DNA of 64,000 nt from CAVSVP01 sp963731125 (GCA_963731125.1 CAVSVP010000023.1:1-64000); one strand, 5' to 3'. Counted from the stretch's first letter, positions 53,089 to 62,415 are shown. Notes: generated by a model from the letters alone, not told the origin. Numbers and translations: made by a program.

Positions 53089-53814
53089 ATGTTACATAAA
53101 CTTTTTTTGCTAATCGTTATTCTCGGCTCGGCGCAGGTGTTGGCTGCCGAAACCAAGACGCCGGATTTGCAAGCACTACAGGCTGCTTTGGGGGGCGCGA
53201 AACCCGATCGCGTACGTTCCACTCCGGTACCCGGTCTCTATGAGGTTTTGATAGGGTCGCAAATACTTTATTTAAGTGAAGATGGCCGGTTTGCCGTCCA
53301 GGGGGATGTCATCGACCTGGAGGCACGCACCAATTTGACTGAAGCGCGTCGCAATGATTTGCGGGTTAAAGCCGTGCAAGCCATTGGCGAAGACAATATG
53401 GTGGTATTTCCCCCGGCTGGGCCGACCAAGCATACCGTGACCGTGTTCACCGATATTGACTGCGGCTATTGCCGTAAACTGCATCAAGAAATTGCCGATT
53501 ACAACCAGCAGGGTATCAAGGTGCGTTATTTAATGTATCCGCGTGCTGGTGTCGGTTCCGAGTCTTATAATAAAGCAGTTTGGGTGTGGTGTGCTGATGA
53601 CCGTCAGGACGCTATAACGCGTGCTAAACGCGGCGAAGAGATTCCCCATAAGACTTGTGCTAATCCGGTTAAAGAACAATTTGAGTTAGGCCAGACCCTC
53701 GGTGTTCGGGGAACGCCTAGCATCATTTTGGAAAATGGCCAGATGGTGCCGGGTTATGTGCCTGCTGCACAATTGGCACAGATGCTTGATGAAAATAGGT
53801 TGAGTTCACGCTAA
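53089..53814 (+). CDS. dsbC: Periplasmic disulfide isomerase DsbC
   Basis: A 241-aa product from ATG 53089, preceded by CAGGAAG. A signal peptide (KLFLLIVILGSAQVLAAE) precedes the N-terminal dimerisation domain (residues 20-80, with VPGLYEVLIGSQILYLSEDG) and the thioredoxin-fold domain with the active site FTDIDCGYCRKLHQ. The second Cys pair (WVWCADD...KTCANP) and the cis-Pro loop VRGTPSIILENG are present. It reshuffles wrong disulfides in the periplasm and is kept reduced by DsbD. The neighbouring xerD gene matches the usual order. Confidence 0.93.
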   Translation: MLHKLFLLIVILGSAQVLAAETKTPDLQALQAALGGAKPDRVRSTPVPGLYEVLIGSQILYLSEDGRFAVQGDVIDLEARTNLTEARRNDLRVKAVQAIGEDNMVVFPPAGPTKHTVTVFTDIDCGYCRKLHQEIADYNQQGIKVRYLMYPRAGVGSESYNKAVWVWCADDRQDAITRAKRGEEIPHKTCANPVKEQFELGQTLGVRGTPSIILENGQMVPGYVPAAQLAQMLDENRLSSR

Positions 53815-53820
53815 ACGACT

Positions 53821-55692
53821 TTATCGGCCGGTAGCCGCACTCACTTTGTGTAAGCTGGCCGTAGTTGGTAACTCCGTGAGCAGGTTGGTGATCAATAGGC
53901 GAATACGCTTTTCATCCCACGTGTCGCAGGCTTCCCGCAACACGGCGAGCGCCTTGACGAAATGCGGCCAATCCACGCCTTGGTGCTGAGCCAGGAGTAA
54001 CTTTGGATAAGGCGTGGGTAACAAGTCTTCCCCATCATGAAATAAGGCCTCATGGAGTTTTTCGCCCGGGCGTAGACCGGTAAAAGTAATGGCGATGTCT
54101 TTGCCGGGTGTTTTGCCGCTCAACAAGATCATTTGTTTCGCTAAATAGCCGATCTTGATCGGGGTGCCCATGTCCAACACGTAGATTTCGCCACCTTCAC
54201 CCACGGCACCCGCCTGCATGATCAGTTGGGTGGCTTCCGGAATGGTCATAAAATAACGGGTTACCTCAGGGTCGGTAACGGTCACAGGGCCGCCTTCCTT
54301 AATCTGCTGGCGAAACAGGGGAACGACGCTACCGGCTGAATCCATAACGTTGCCGAACCGGACGATAACAAATTGAGTTGCCGAACGGCGGTTAAAATTT
54401 TGGCAGTACATTTCCGCTAGCTGTTTGCTGGCGCCCATAATGCTGGTGGGATGAACAGCCTTGTCCGTGGAAATCAGCACAAACGTCTTGCAGCCATGGC
54501 GATTGGCGGCTTCGGCGAGATTAATGGTGCCGAATAAATTATTGCGGATGGCCTCGCGGGGTTGCTGTTCCAGCAAAGGCACGTGCTTATAAGCCGCTGC
54601 ATGAAAAACGATATCGGGTCGATAGGTTTGCAGTAAATGATCGATAGTACGGGTATCGCAGACATCCCCTAGTTGAGAATGGAGCGTCAAACGAGGAAAG
54701 GTCCGCCGTAATTCCCTGTCGATCTGATAGAGATTAAATTCACTTTGGTCTAGGACAATCAGGACGGCCGGTTCAAGGCCGGCGACCTGGCGGCAGAGTT
54801 CGGAGCCAATGGAGCCACCCCCCCCGCTCACCAGGACATGGTGACCAGACAAGGCGCGGCGGATGGTTTTCCAGTCTAGCAAGACAGGTTCTCGTCCCAG
54901 CAGATCTTCAATGGAAACTTCCCGTAATTCCTGCAGCATGGCATGCCCGGAAAGCAGATCCAGCAGGCGCGGCAGGGTTCTAAACGGTATTCCGCTCGCC
55001 TCGCAATAGCCGACAATACGGCGCATGGCCTCGGTGGAAGCCGAAGGAATGGCAATAAAGATCAGGTCGATGCTGCGTTTAGCGACAATTTTCGCCATGG
55101 ACTGGCAGGAGGCTGCGACGCGCAAGCCCCGTACTTCAGTACCGATTTTACGCGGATCGTCATCGACGAAGGCCACGGGTTGATAGTGCCTGCCGGGATC
55201 TTGCAGCAGTTCTCTGGCCAGCATTTCGCCGGCCTGGCCGGCCCCAACGATCAATACGCGGGCGCCTGACAGGTGATATAGCTTATGGTCTTTAATCCAG
55301 CGGTAGAGAAAACGGGGTGCACCCAGCAATATCAGTAAGAGCAGCACATGCAGAATGAAAGCCGAACGGGGTACCTGTTCCATCCGGGTCAGCAGAAAAA
55401 CCAGAACCACACTGGTACCCGCCGCTGCCAGCACTGCCTTAAAGATTCGCACAAAATCCGGCATTGAGGCAAAGCGCCAGATACCCCGGTAGAGACCGAA
55501 ATGCAAAAACATGCCGGCGTGGATTATCAGGATAAGAGGTAGCAAAGTCAGCGCCCGCTCCCAAAAGGCCGTGGGAATGGTTTCCAGGTTAAAACGTAAC
55601 CAAAAAGCGCCTAACCAGGCGATGGGGACCATCAGCAGATCATGGAGAACGGCCGCTGTGCGATGGCGTAGACGCTCAAGCCATTTTTTCAT
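53821..55692 (-). CDS. CapD/WbpM-type UDP-sugar 4,6-dehydratase
   Basis: A 623-aa product from ATG 55692, overlapping the upstream stop by four bases. Four N-terminal membrane helices (residues 12-140) are followed by a first Rossmann domain (RVLIVGAGQAGEMLARELL) and the catalytic SDR domain: VLVSGGGGSIGSELCRQV, DIVFHAAAYKHVPLLE, FVLISTDKAVHPTSIMGASKQLAE and FGNVMDSAGSVVPLF. As in WbpM/CapD-type enzymes the usual SDR Tyr is Met (SIMGASK). It makes UDP-4-keto-6-deoxy sugars at the membrane for polysaccharide or O-antigen synthesis, in keeping with the WecA-type gene before it. Confidence 0.9.
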   Translation of the reverse strand: MKKWLERLRHRTAAVLHDLLMVPIAWLGAFWLRFNLETIPTAFWERALTLLPLILIIHAGMFLHFGLYRGIWRFASMPDFVRIFKAVLAAAGTSVVLVFLLTRMEQVPRSAFILHVLLLLILLGAPRFLYRWIKDHKLYHLSGARVLIVGAGQAGEMLARELLQDPGRHYQPVAFVDDDPRKIGTEVRGLRVAASCQSMAKIVAKRSIDLIFIAIPSASTEAMRRIVGYCEASGIPFRTLPRLLDLLSGHAMLQELREVSIEDLLGREPVLLDWKTIRRALSGHHVLVSGGGGSIGSELCRQVAGLEPAVLIVLDQSEFNLYQIDRELRRTFPRLTLHSQLGDVCDTRTIDHLLQTYRPDIVFHAAAYKHVPLLEQQPREAIRNNLFGTINLAEAANRHGCKTFVLISTDKAVHPTSIMGASKQLAEMYCQNFNRRSATQFVIVRFGNVMDSAGSVVPLFRQQIKEGGPVTVTDPEVTRYFMTIPEATQLIMQAGAVGEGGEIYVLDMGTPIKIGYLAKQMILLSGKTPGKDIAITFTGLRPGEKLHEALFHDGEDLLPTPYPKLLLAQHQGVDWPHFVKALAVLREACDTWDEKRIRLLITNLLTELPTTASLHKVSAATGR

Positions 55693-56720
55693 AAAGATGC
55701 CGTGCCGGCGCCGCGCCGTTCGAGGCGGTGGACGCCAAACATGAGGAGCAGGTATGCCAACAGCCAAACCATCAGAAAACCGCCTTGGGCCTTGCTGGGT
55801 AAACACATGGCAAGCAAAGCCGATAAACTGCACGCCAGCATGATAAGAGTCTCCACCAGCAAGGTTTTGCGATGCCCCCAGCCCAGTTGTACTAGCTTTT
55901 GATAATAGTGGGTTTTATGCGGCCGCCAAATTTTTTCACCGTGGAGCAGGCGTCGCCCTAGCGTTACCGTGGCGTCCACGACAAAGGGCGAAAAAATGAA
56001 TACGGCTAGCCAGAGGGGAAATAACCCGTCATGGCTTCCCCACAAGCTAAAGGCGGCGGCCAGAAATCCCAAGGTGGATGAGCCGGTGTCTCCCAAAAAA
56101 ATCTTCGCCGGAGGAAAATTAAAGACTAAGAAACCCAGCGTAGCTCCCACAATCAGCAGGCTAGCACCGGTAAACACCGTGTGATCGGCTTGCCAGCCCA
56201 AGATGGCGAAACTCATAAAACCAATAACCGTCATTCCTCCGGCAAAACCATCCATGCCATCCATAAAATTATAAAGATTAATCATCCAGACGACGAATAA
56301 CAGCAGCACGCTAATCGCTGCAAAGGGAGGCAGGTTCCAGGTCAGGCCAGGCAGTACGGTAAGTGCTGGGATAAAGCCCGCCAGGATTAGCATCGCTGCG
56401 GCAAGAAAATGCACTAAGAGGCGCACTGTCGGCGTTACGCCAAAGCGATCATCCCAAAAAGCAGCCATCATGATCGGCAGCGCGCTGATAAATAATACCA
56501 GCAGCTCTCGGTTTTCCGGGTAAGTGGCATAACCTAATACCATTCCGCCTGCTGCGATACCGCCTAGCACCGCAATTCCGCCGCTACGCGGTGTCGGTTG
56601 CGTATGTAAGGAACGCTCGTTAGGATGATCGAGAATATACAGGCGGGAAGCGGGGTCGCAAAAACGCCAGGCCAATCCCGCTGCCGTCATTAGGGCGATT
56701 AACATTGCTAATAGAGTCAT
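55689..56720 (-). CDS. WecA/WbpL-type polyprenyl-phosphate sugar-1-phosphate transferase
   Basis: A 343-aa product with about ten membrane helices. MraY/WecA-family motifs: HTQPTPRSGGIAVLGG, AAFWDDRFGV (Asp pair), INLYNFMDGMDGFAGG, FLGDTGSSTLGFL and the sugar-specificity loop WRPHKTHYYQKLVQLGWGHRK (His-rich). The last is typical of WbcO/WbpL enzymes that start O-antigen or capsule units with FucNAc, QuiNAc or GlcNAc on undecaprenyl phosphate. The gene is coupled to the WbpM-type dehydratase, the classical end of an O-antigen cluster; the rest of the cluster is absent here. Confidence 0.9.
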   Translation of the reverse strand: MTLLAMLIALMTAAGLAWRFCDPASRLYILDHPNERSLHTQPTPRSGGIAVLGGIAAGGMVLGYATYPENRELLVLFISALPIMMAAFWDDRFGVTPTVRLLVHFLAAAMLILAGFIPALTVLPGLTWNLPPFAAISVLLLFVVWMINLYNFMDGMDGFAGGMTVIGFMSFAILGWQADHTVFTGASLLIVGATLGFLVFNFPPAKIFLGDTGSSTLGFLAAAFSLWGSHDGLFPLWLAVFIFSPFVVDATVTLGRRLLHGEKIWRPHKTHYYQKLVQLGWGHRKTLLVETLIMLACSLSALLAMCLPSKAQGGFLMVWLLAYLLLMFGVHRLERRGAGTASL

Positions 56721-56754
56721 CGCAAGGCAATTTGCCCGGTGAACAGCGTTGCTG

Positions 56755-56922
56755 TCAACAATTGGGATTCAGGTTTTGCGTGGGTTTGCCGAACCGCCGC
56801 GGGTCTTCATTGGTCGCAATTCGTTCTCTAAAAAATCGTAGAACACCTTCCCGCTGGGCTTGGTGATCAAGTTGGCACAACTCTCGTCTGGCACGATCAT
56901 CCCACTCGATCGTCCAAATCAA
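56755..56922 (-). pseudogene. RelE/ParE-type toxin fragment
   Basis: 55 residues from a TTG start at 56922 that overlaps the antitoxin gene out of frame: LIWTIEWDDRARRELCQLDH, FFRERIATNEDPRRFGKP. This is the start of a RelE/ParE toxin with the usual PRRFGKPL step. After GKP only TQNLNPNC and a stop remain; the family C-terminus (LWRYRVGDYRIIC...VLVLAVGHR) with the active residues is lost. Confidence 0.7.
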
Positions 56923-57118
56923 GTCCTTGCTCCAGCTCGTCTTGTGTCCAACGCTTAGCTGGATGTTGCAAGCGCTCAACCGCTAGATAGGTGTCTTCTA
57001 GATCCTCTAGGTGTTCCAGAATGGCTTCGCGAGCATAATAGGTCTTGGTGCGTCCTGTCAGCTTGGCTAAACGCTCGAGTCGTGCTTCGATTTCCGGAGG
57101 TAAACGAATTGCTAACAT
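56897..57118 (-). CDS. Ribbon-helix-helix antitoxin (RelB/StbD-CopG type)
   Basis: A 73-aa product from the Met at 57118: MLAIRLPPEIEARLERLAKLTGRTKTYYAREAILEHLED is split here as a CopG-like ribbon-helix-helix (residues 1-35), followed by a toxin-binding tail rich in acidic residues (DELEQGLDLDD). Its stop lies inside the toxin reading frame, so the two were translationally coupled. A 16-bp palindrome lies 23 bases before the start and is the likely autoregulatory operator. The toxin is truncated. Confidence 0.85.
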   Translation of the reverse strand: MLAIRLPPEIEARLERLAKLTGRTKTYYAREAILEHLEDLEDTYLAVERLQHPAKRWTQDELEQGLDLDDRVG

Positions 57119-57140
57119 GGAAAAGCGCTCCCACTCGTTG

Positions 57141-57156
57141 CTATACATGTATAGCG
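57141..57156. promoter_or_regulatory. 16-bp palindromic operator of the antitoxin gene
   Basis: GCTATACATGTATAGC is a perfect palindrome. It lies just upstream of the antitoxin start and overlaps TATA-like bases (TATACA) suitable for a -10 element. Ribbon-helix-helix antitoxins commonly bind such short palindromes. Confidence 0.72.
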
Positions 57157-57534
57157 ATAATATGTCTAACTTCTAAGGTGCGGCAAGCGTAGATCATGAC
57201 TTTCGAAAAATGATGAATAGGAGATAAATGGGCGTGTGGTACAAAAAGCCTGGACGAGGTCGTGTGCAGCGATGATGAGAGCTGTACTTATGCCACGACC
57301 GCTCTACCTGCAGATTAGCTGATAGTGCTTCCCCCCTAATCAACCGATGCTGCCTTAAGCAGGCTGGCGGTGCAACAGACGAGCGATGATAGTTACGTCA
57401 ACTTGTGGCAAGTAACTCTTCGGCCTGAGAGGTGGGAGATTGCACGTCGTCGCCGGCTAATCCATCAATCCTCTCGGCATTAGCTACCCCCACAGTATCC
57501 AGCGTCTAATAGGTGCGCATTCGCCCCTCGACGG
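57157..57534. other. Gap before intron remnant
   Basis: About 380 bases with no convincing gene on either strand. Its right end is the breakpoint where a group II intron ORF becomes recognisable. I see no structured 5' intron domains here, so the left part of the intron was deleted. Confidence 0.35.
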
Positions 57535-58220
57535 GGTCATTGTATTTGATAAATGGATGGAACGGCATTTTCCAACGCTGCCGTTCGCCCGCTATGCTGA
57601 CGATGCCGTGGTGCACTGCTACAGTCAAGCCGAAGCACACCAGCTCAAGGCCGCGCTGGAGCAGCGGTTTCGGGAGTGCCGGTTGGAGCTGCACCCGGAG
57701 AAAACGCAAATTGTGTGCTGCAATGTGACCAGACAGCGCGGCAGTGGCCTGGCCAAGCAATTTGCGTTTCTTGGCTATGGTTTTCGGCCTCGGCTCGTAT
57801 GCAGTCGACAGGGCAAGCGGTTCGTGGAGTTTACGCCCGCCATCAGTCCAAGTGCTGCAAAACGGATTCGCCAGCGCATTAGACAATGGCGAGTCCATCG
57901 GCAGACGCGCTTATCACGGGAAGACATCGCGCCGGTCGTTTATCCCATCATCACCGGGTGGATTAATTACTACGGCGCGTACCCCCGCTCGGCACTTTAC
58001 CCCATCCTGAAGTGGGTCAAACGGAAGTACAAAAAGAAGGGGGCGTTACGTCGCACAGGCCATCGCGTGGTTCGGGAAGGTGACTCACCATCAGACCGAG
58101 CTATTCTCGCATTGACGCTTTGGCGTGAGGTTCCCGCTGGATGATGGAAGCCGGATGAACGGAGACACTCATGTCCGGTCTTACGAGAGCCTTGGGGTGA
58201 AATTCCCCAGAGCTACTCAC
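57535..58220 (+). mobile_element. Group II intron, 3' remnant
   Basis: The segment holds the last third of the intron-encoded protein and the 3' ribozyme domains. Domain V-like hairpin: AAGCCGGATGAAC...CATGTCCGGTCTT (about 58147-58182). Domain VI-like hairpin: CTTGGGGTGAAATTCCCCAG with a bulged A near its base, then AGCTACTCAC at the 3' splice site (about 58220). The 5' domains and most of the reverse transcriptase are missing, so it cannot splice or move on its own. Confidence 0.72.
57536..58144 (+). pseudogene. Group II intron reverse transcriptase/maturase, C-terminal part
   Basis: About 200 residues. FDKWMERHFPTLPFARYADDAVVHC carries the YADD active-site motif of the reverse transcriptase palm. 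Then come LHPEKTQIVCC, FLGYGFRPR and the maturase domain X with YPIITGWINYYGAYPRSALYPILKWVKRKYK. Domains 0-4 of the polymerase are lost at about 57535. The remaining frame is open to the stop 4 bases before the domain V region, as in intact introns. Confidence 0.82.
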
Positions 58221-58222
58221 CC

Positions 58223-58266
58223 CGCCGTCATGCCGTGAAATACTACGCCGTCATGCCGTGAAATAC
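58223..58266. repeat. 23-bp tandem duplication after intron
   Basis: CGCCGTCATGCCGTGAAA plus TACTA occurs at 58223-58245 and is repeated at 58246-58266. The duplication begins three bases after the intron 3' splice site, so it may reflect the insertion target or a repair event. Confidence 0.75.
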
Positions 58267-58563
58267 GCACTCAGCTCAAAAGGCACGTTTTGGGCAAAGT
58301 TATGTAGCTTTTCCACGTAGCTAAGCGGAATTTAAAACTGTTTTTGTGGCTGGTGAAACGGTGTAATGAACAGAGTTTGGATAAGGTGGCGGATTTGATA
58401 AGAATCGTTGCCATCCCTCATTTACCGTTCTGGATACCCGGATCCGTATTTGTACTGATTCTTTTTACTCTTACTGTGGTTTATATGAAGTGGAGGGAGG
58501 AAACAGGGTATCAGCCTCGCGAGGATACTTGGACTTGCAGTAGTTCAATATGAGGGTAAAGCT

Positions 58564-58878
58564 ATGATAGAAGTGGTTATGACGTAGAACCTCAAAGCTG
58601 ACATCAACCCGCAAGCGTATGAGGAGTTTGCCAACAAGGCGACTCGTGTGATCCTTAACGCACCGGGGTGTGTGGAATTCCGTGCGCATCGCAACCTGTT
58701 AGGGTCGCCTACCGTGCGAGCGACTTATGTTTGGCAAAGCCTGGCTGACTGGGCGAAGTTCTTTGAATCTGCTGATTCGCAAGCGCTTGGCGCTGAACTG
58801 GTAACCTTTACAACCGACATAGAAATCCAACTTTGGGGACCCTCTCCCATCATTCCCGAACCCCAGCGTCCTCGCTAG
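58564..58878 (+). pseudogene. Antibiotic-biosynthesis-monooxygenase-like protein with in-frame TAG
   Basis: The frame opens at ATG 58564 (MIEVVMT), meets TAG at 58585-58587 and continues without shift: NLKADINPQAYEEFANKATR, NAPGCVEFRAHRNLLGS, TYVWQSLADWAKFFESAD, to the stop at 58878. Total length of about 104 residues suits the ABM ferredoxin-like fold (strand, helix, GCVEFRxHR, YVWQSLADWAKF). Such proteins are small cofactor-free oxygenases or heme-degrading enzymes. A downstream ATG at 58648 would give a protein lacking the first strand and helix. A single point mutation explains the stop. Confidence 0.65.
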
Positions 58879-59108
58879 TGAAGGGGGGTTTCTGTTGGGT
58901 AACGATATCTTAATTATATAAATCAGTCAGTTGGATACAAATGGCATTTGGTGACAGCCTCGCGGTATTTAAGCCGAGGGAGTAATGCACGAACACTAAA
59001 TGAGCTTGTGTTTTGATGATCTAGATAGGGTGATACCTAGAGCCAATAAGTCACCTCCCGCTGTTAGTTCTCAGAGGATCCTCAAACACTATCTATCGAG
59101 GAAAAGCG

Positions 59109-59953
59109 ATGGCTAACACACTACAAAAGTTTATTTTCGCGGCTGCAGGCGCTACTTTGACGCTTACCTTAATGAGTACCTACGAAGCACAAGCAGTCCC
59201 TATTCGGTTAAGCGATTTCGGGACGAGCGCTATCGTGGAAAGTTTTGAAGGACTCTCTCCGGGCCCAAATATTCCTCAGGAGCCTGTCGATACCGGATTT
59301 TTTAAGCCAGGGGTAAACGGCCCGTTTACCTTTCCCTCTGGCGTGAAGTTAACCGGCCCCATTCCGAATGTGTCATTTAACGGCGTATCGGTTGGTGATT
59401 TTGCGATTGGTCCTGCGCCCTTTAGTCTGGCGAAAATGGGCTTATCAATTCGGTTGATGATGTACCGGATGAGAGCGCGTACTTAGCGTTGGGAAGTATC
59501 TTCGAAGTTATCTCCATCGATCAGCGTCCAGTGAGTGCCCTGGTATCGGGCGGTGGGGACGGTGGGCCGCCTATAACAGTTGAACCGATTACACCGGTCG
59601 AGTTTTACTTTACCGCTGATCAGCTTCGGGTAGGCGCACTGGTATCGGGCAACACCGGATCTAGTATTCTCTCAGCCTACGATGCTTCGGGCAGTCTCTT
59701 AGAGACAGTTAGCGTACCCAACGTCAACATATTGAATTGGCGTTCGAATTGTATAGGTCTGGAAAACAAAGCTGGAATTCGCAAGGTTACGTTTTTGAAT
59801 AGTGCTGCAGGCACTGGTGCTGCCAGTAAATTAGTGTTAGATCGATTAACCCTTGAACCTGCCGTCAGCGTACCTGAGCCCACTTCCGTCAGTCTATTGG
59901 CAGCTGGAGTACTAGCTTTGCTGTGTCGCCGGAGAAATAAAAAAAGGAGATAA
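59109..59953 (+). pseudogene. PEP-CTERM sorted exported protein, frameshifted
   Basis: About 280 residues if repaired. ATG 59109 begins a signal peptide (FIFAAAGATLTLTLMSTYEAQA). The C-terminus is a full PEP-CTERM signal: VPEPTSVSLLAAGVLALLCRRRNKKRR. In between the chain is beta-rich (VESFEGLSPGPNIPQ; SGNTGSSILSAYDASGSLLE; LVLDRLTLEPAV). The frame breaks near 59440-59450: after SLAKMGL the first frame ends within 13 codons, while NSVDDVPDESAYLALGSIFE continues in the next. An exosortase elsewhere would process it; none is in the window. Confidence 0.82.
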
Positions 59954-59978
59954 ACAACGTTATTGGGAAAATTTTTCA

Positions 59979-60020
59979 TATCCCTTCGAATATGCGCTGC
60001 ACTACATAATCGAAGGGATA
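59979..60020. terminator. Inverted repeat after PEP-CTERM gene
   Basis: TATCCCTTCGA (59979-59989) is exactly complementary to TCGAAGGGATA (60010-60020) with a 20-base loop, 26 bases after the stop. It may terminate transcription. The rest of the 59954-60377 gap has no accepted gene; on the minus strand 60020-60160 one frame reads IEPEVAKRWRGDLIGAFYRG, which looks protein-like but lacks a start. Confidence 0.45.
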
Positions 60021-60377
60021 GGCGAAAATACCCACGTTCCAAAAGTATGGCTAAGGTAGCGAAGCGTCACTTTATGGTACGCGCTGCTCCATCCACGATA
60101 GAAAGCGCCTATCAAATCGCCCCGCCAGCGTTTTGCCACTTCGGGTTCAATCCGCTGCGCCAAAGTTCAGGATAGCACCCGAATCGTGACGGTTCCCACC
60201 TCGATCGGCCGTTACTGTATTGTGTGTTTGGATCCGTATTTGTACGGATTTACTTTATCAGTGCTTCGGCGTATTGGACGTTAAGGGAAAATTTATCACA
60301 CCTGGAATTGCCTTCGATTCCTAGTTCGGGAGATAACCTCCATATCCAGAACTCACGTTACGTGGAAGATAAATATA

Positions 60378-62258
60378 ATGCATAAAAAGATCGTGACATT
60401 AATTCGGTTGTGGGTTGATTGCAGTCTAGTGGCAGTCGCGTTCGGGTTATGGGCCCCGGCCTTAATGGCACGGGATAAACCGAATGTATCCTCAGAGCTG
60501 TTTCCAACGAAATGGCTGCCAGCACCCGAGCAGTTTGACCTGAGTGGGGGCGTTGGCCAAACCGGCGGACAGTTCAGCAAAGTGCAGATCGAGCGTTTTA
60601 CCTGCGAAAATTCCGGTTACCCATCGGGCGCGGTGGATATGAGCTGTAATGACGAAGAGTTTGGACAGGACTTCGCCCCTGACAACGGAATTACTATCGC
60701 CGTCAACCCGGAAGATTCAGATCACTTGGTAGCAGGTTCTAACGATTACTTCTACCGCTTTAATAATGCAACCGGTACCCGGCAGGCCATCGTGCCGACG
60801 GGTTTTTTCACCTCCTTCGACGGTGGCGCTACCTGGATTGACGGGCAGATCCCCATGCGCACCGGCAATGGCGCAGGTGATCCTTCACCAGCCTTTGACG
60901 CTGCCAACGGCGTCGTTATCATGGCACAGTTGGAAAATGTGGGGGGTTGGGGTGGCCCTCACGTATCACAGGGCAATGTCTCTGAGAGCCGCTCGACCGA
61001 TGGCGGTTTGACTTGGAGCGAACCGATCACCGTTTTCAAAGGCAACGGCGCCGGGATTGGGCCGGCCAATAACGCGACCTTCTGGGATAAGGAGTGGCTC
61101 ACGGTTGACAATCATCCTGATTCTTCATATTACGGAAGGGCGTACATCACTGCTACCCGTTTCAAGAACGGATTACAAGGAAGCTATCTTGACTCTCCTA
61201 TCTTCCTGAGTTATTCGGACGATGGTGGGCTGACCTGGAGCGAACCGAAAGGGATTTCGGGGAGCAATCCGACATACTGTACCTACCAAGAGACCGGACC
61301 GGCGGGCGAATGTGATGAGGATCAATTTTCAATTCCCGAGGTGGCTTCAGATGGAACACTGTACGTGCATTTTGCCAATGGCCAAAATGAAGCTGAGTGG
61401 GAAGTGCCTTTCGATTTCGATAGCCAAATTATGGTCGTCAAATCCACCGATGGCGGCGAGACTTTCACCGACCCGGTTCCCACTGCTCAGCTGGAGGACG
61501 GGCTGAGTGATATGCCTTTCTCGGTAATCCGCCGGCAGACGGTCTGGGGTCACCAAATCCGCTGGACAGCGATAGGCAATATCACTGTCGATCCTACCGA
61601 TCCCGATCACGTGACCATCGTTTTCGCCGATCGAGGCACTGCCAATCCGAATGCCACCGAAGGTTGCTTCTTGACGGAGACCGGTGGCTTAAACATTGGT
61701 ACAGCGCCGAATTATGACCCCTGCAATGCAGGACCGGGATCCGATACCGATGTATACAAGGTTGAATCAATCAATGGCGGGGAAACCTGGGGCTCACGTA
61801 CTGTCGTCCAAGACACCAATGGACCTGCCTGGTTCCCATGGGCGGACCAAAAATCTGATGGGACTCTCGTCGTTGCCTGGGACCAGGATAAAGGGCCTGC
61901 CCCGGCTGATACTTTCCGACACGTCCTCAAGATAGGGGCCGCTCCTGCCGCCTCTCTGGGCCCAACCGAGCATCCGGATGTTTCCCTGACCCACTGGGCT
62001 GGGCAGTACGTACCGCAATCCAGCTGGCCGGCGATCTGCGGTCCGGCTGGTTACAGTGATGGTCCGGTAGCAAATGCTGAAGGCAAGGACTGCAACGTGT
62101 TCCACGGCGACTATACTGGGTTGGCCATCGGTCCGGATGATAGCATTAACGTGGTGTGGACCGGGTTGAACGCCTTCGCGACTTCGCCACAGGTCGACTT
62201 CTATACCGGTGACCTTCACGATGGTTATCGCCAAGATGCTATGTTCGCACGCAGATAA
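60378..62258 (+). CDS. Exported BNR-repeat (sialidase-fold) protein
   Basis: A 626-aa product with a signal peptide (LWVDCSLVAVAFGLWAPALMA). At least four BNR/Asp-box motifs mark a six-bladed propeller: SFDGGATWIDG, STDGGLTWSE, SDDGGLTWSE and STDGGETFTD, plus SINGGETWGS. The usual sialidase Arg-Ile-Pro and catalytic Tyr/Glu pattern is not obvious, so enzyme activity is uncertain. The phrase DNGITIAVNPEDSDHLVAGSNDY is common in secreted proteins of this type. It is followed by an exported metzincin-like gene and preceded by a PEP-CTERM gene, forming a secreted-protein cluster. Confidence 0.78.
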   Translation: MHKKIVTLIRLWVDCSLVAVAFGLWAPALMARDKPNVSSELFPTKWLPAPEQFDLSGGVGQTGGQFSKVQIERFTCENSGYPSGAVDMSCNDEEFGQDFAPDNGITIAVNPEDSDHLVAGSNDYFYRFNNATGTRQAIVPTGFFTSFDGGATWIDGQIPMRTGNGAGDPSPAFDAANGVVIMAQLENVGGWGGPHVSQGNVSESRSTDGGLTWSEPITVFKGNGAGIGPANNATFWDKEWLTVDNHPDSSYYGRAYITATRFKNGLQGSYLDSPIFLSYSDDGGLTWSEPKGISGSNPTYCTYQETGPAGECDEDQFSIPEVASDGTLYVHFANGQNEAEWEVPFDFDSQIMVVKSTDGGETFTDPVPTAQLEDGLSDMPFSVIRRQTVWGHQIRWTAIGNITVDPTDPDHVTIVFADRGTANPNATEGCFLTETGGLNIGTAPNYDPCNAGPGSDTDVYKVESINGGETWGSRTVVQDTNGPAWFPWADQKSDGTLVVAWDQDKGPAPADTFRHVLKIGAAPAASLGPTEHPDVSLTHWAGQYVPQSSWPAICGPAGYSDGPVANAEGKDCNVFHGDYTGLAIGPDDSINVVWTGLNAFATSPQVDFYTGDLHDGYRQDAMFARR

Positions 62259-62415
62259 CGATGACGTTGTCTTCGAAAAAGCTGTCTTCGATGACCACGT
62301 CCTCCGAAGTCGATGTATTTTTACCGCCTTCGGGGTGTTGGCCGTTATCCTTTCTAAGCTCATCTTAATGGCCGTTCGGCTGGCATGCTCAATCACAGAT
62401 ACAGGGGGACCGGGA

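Noticed and set aside
58344..58553. Possible 69-aa membrane protein
   Set aside because: One hydrophobic segment but no ribosome site or family resemblance, and it overlaps a repeated hairpin-like sequence; left out as a gene.
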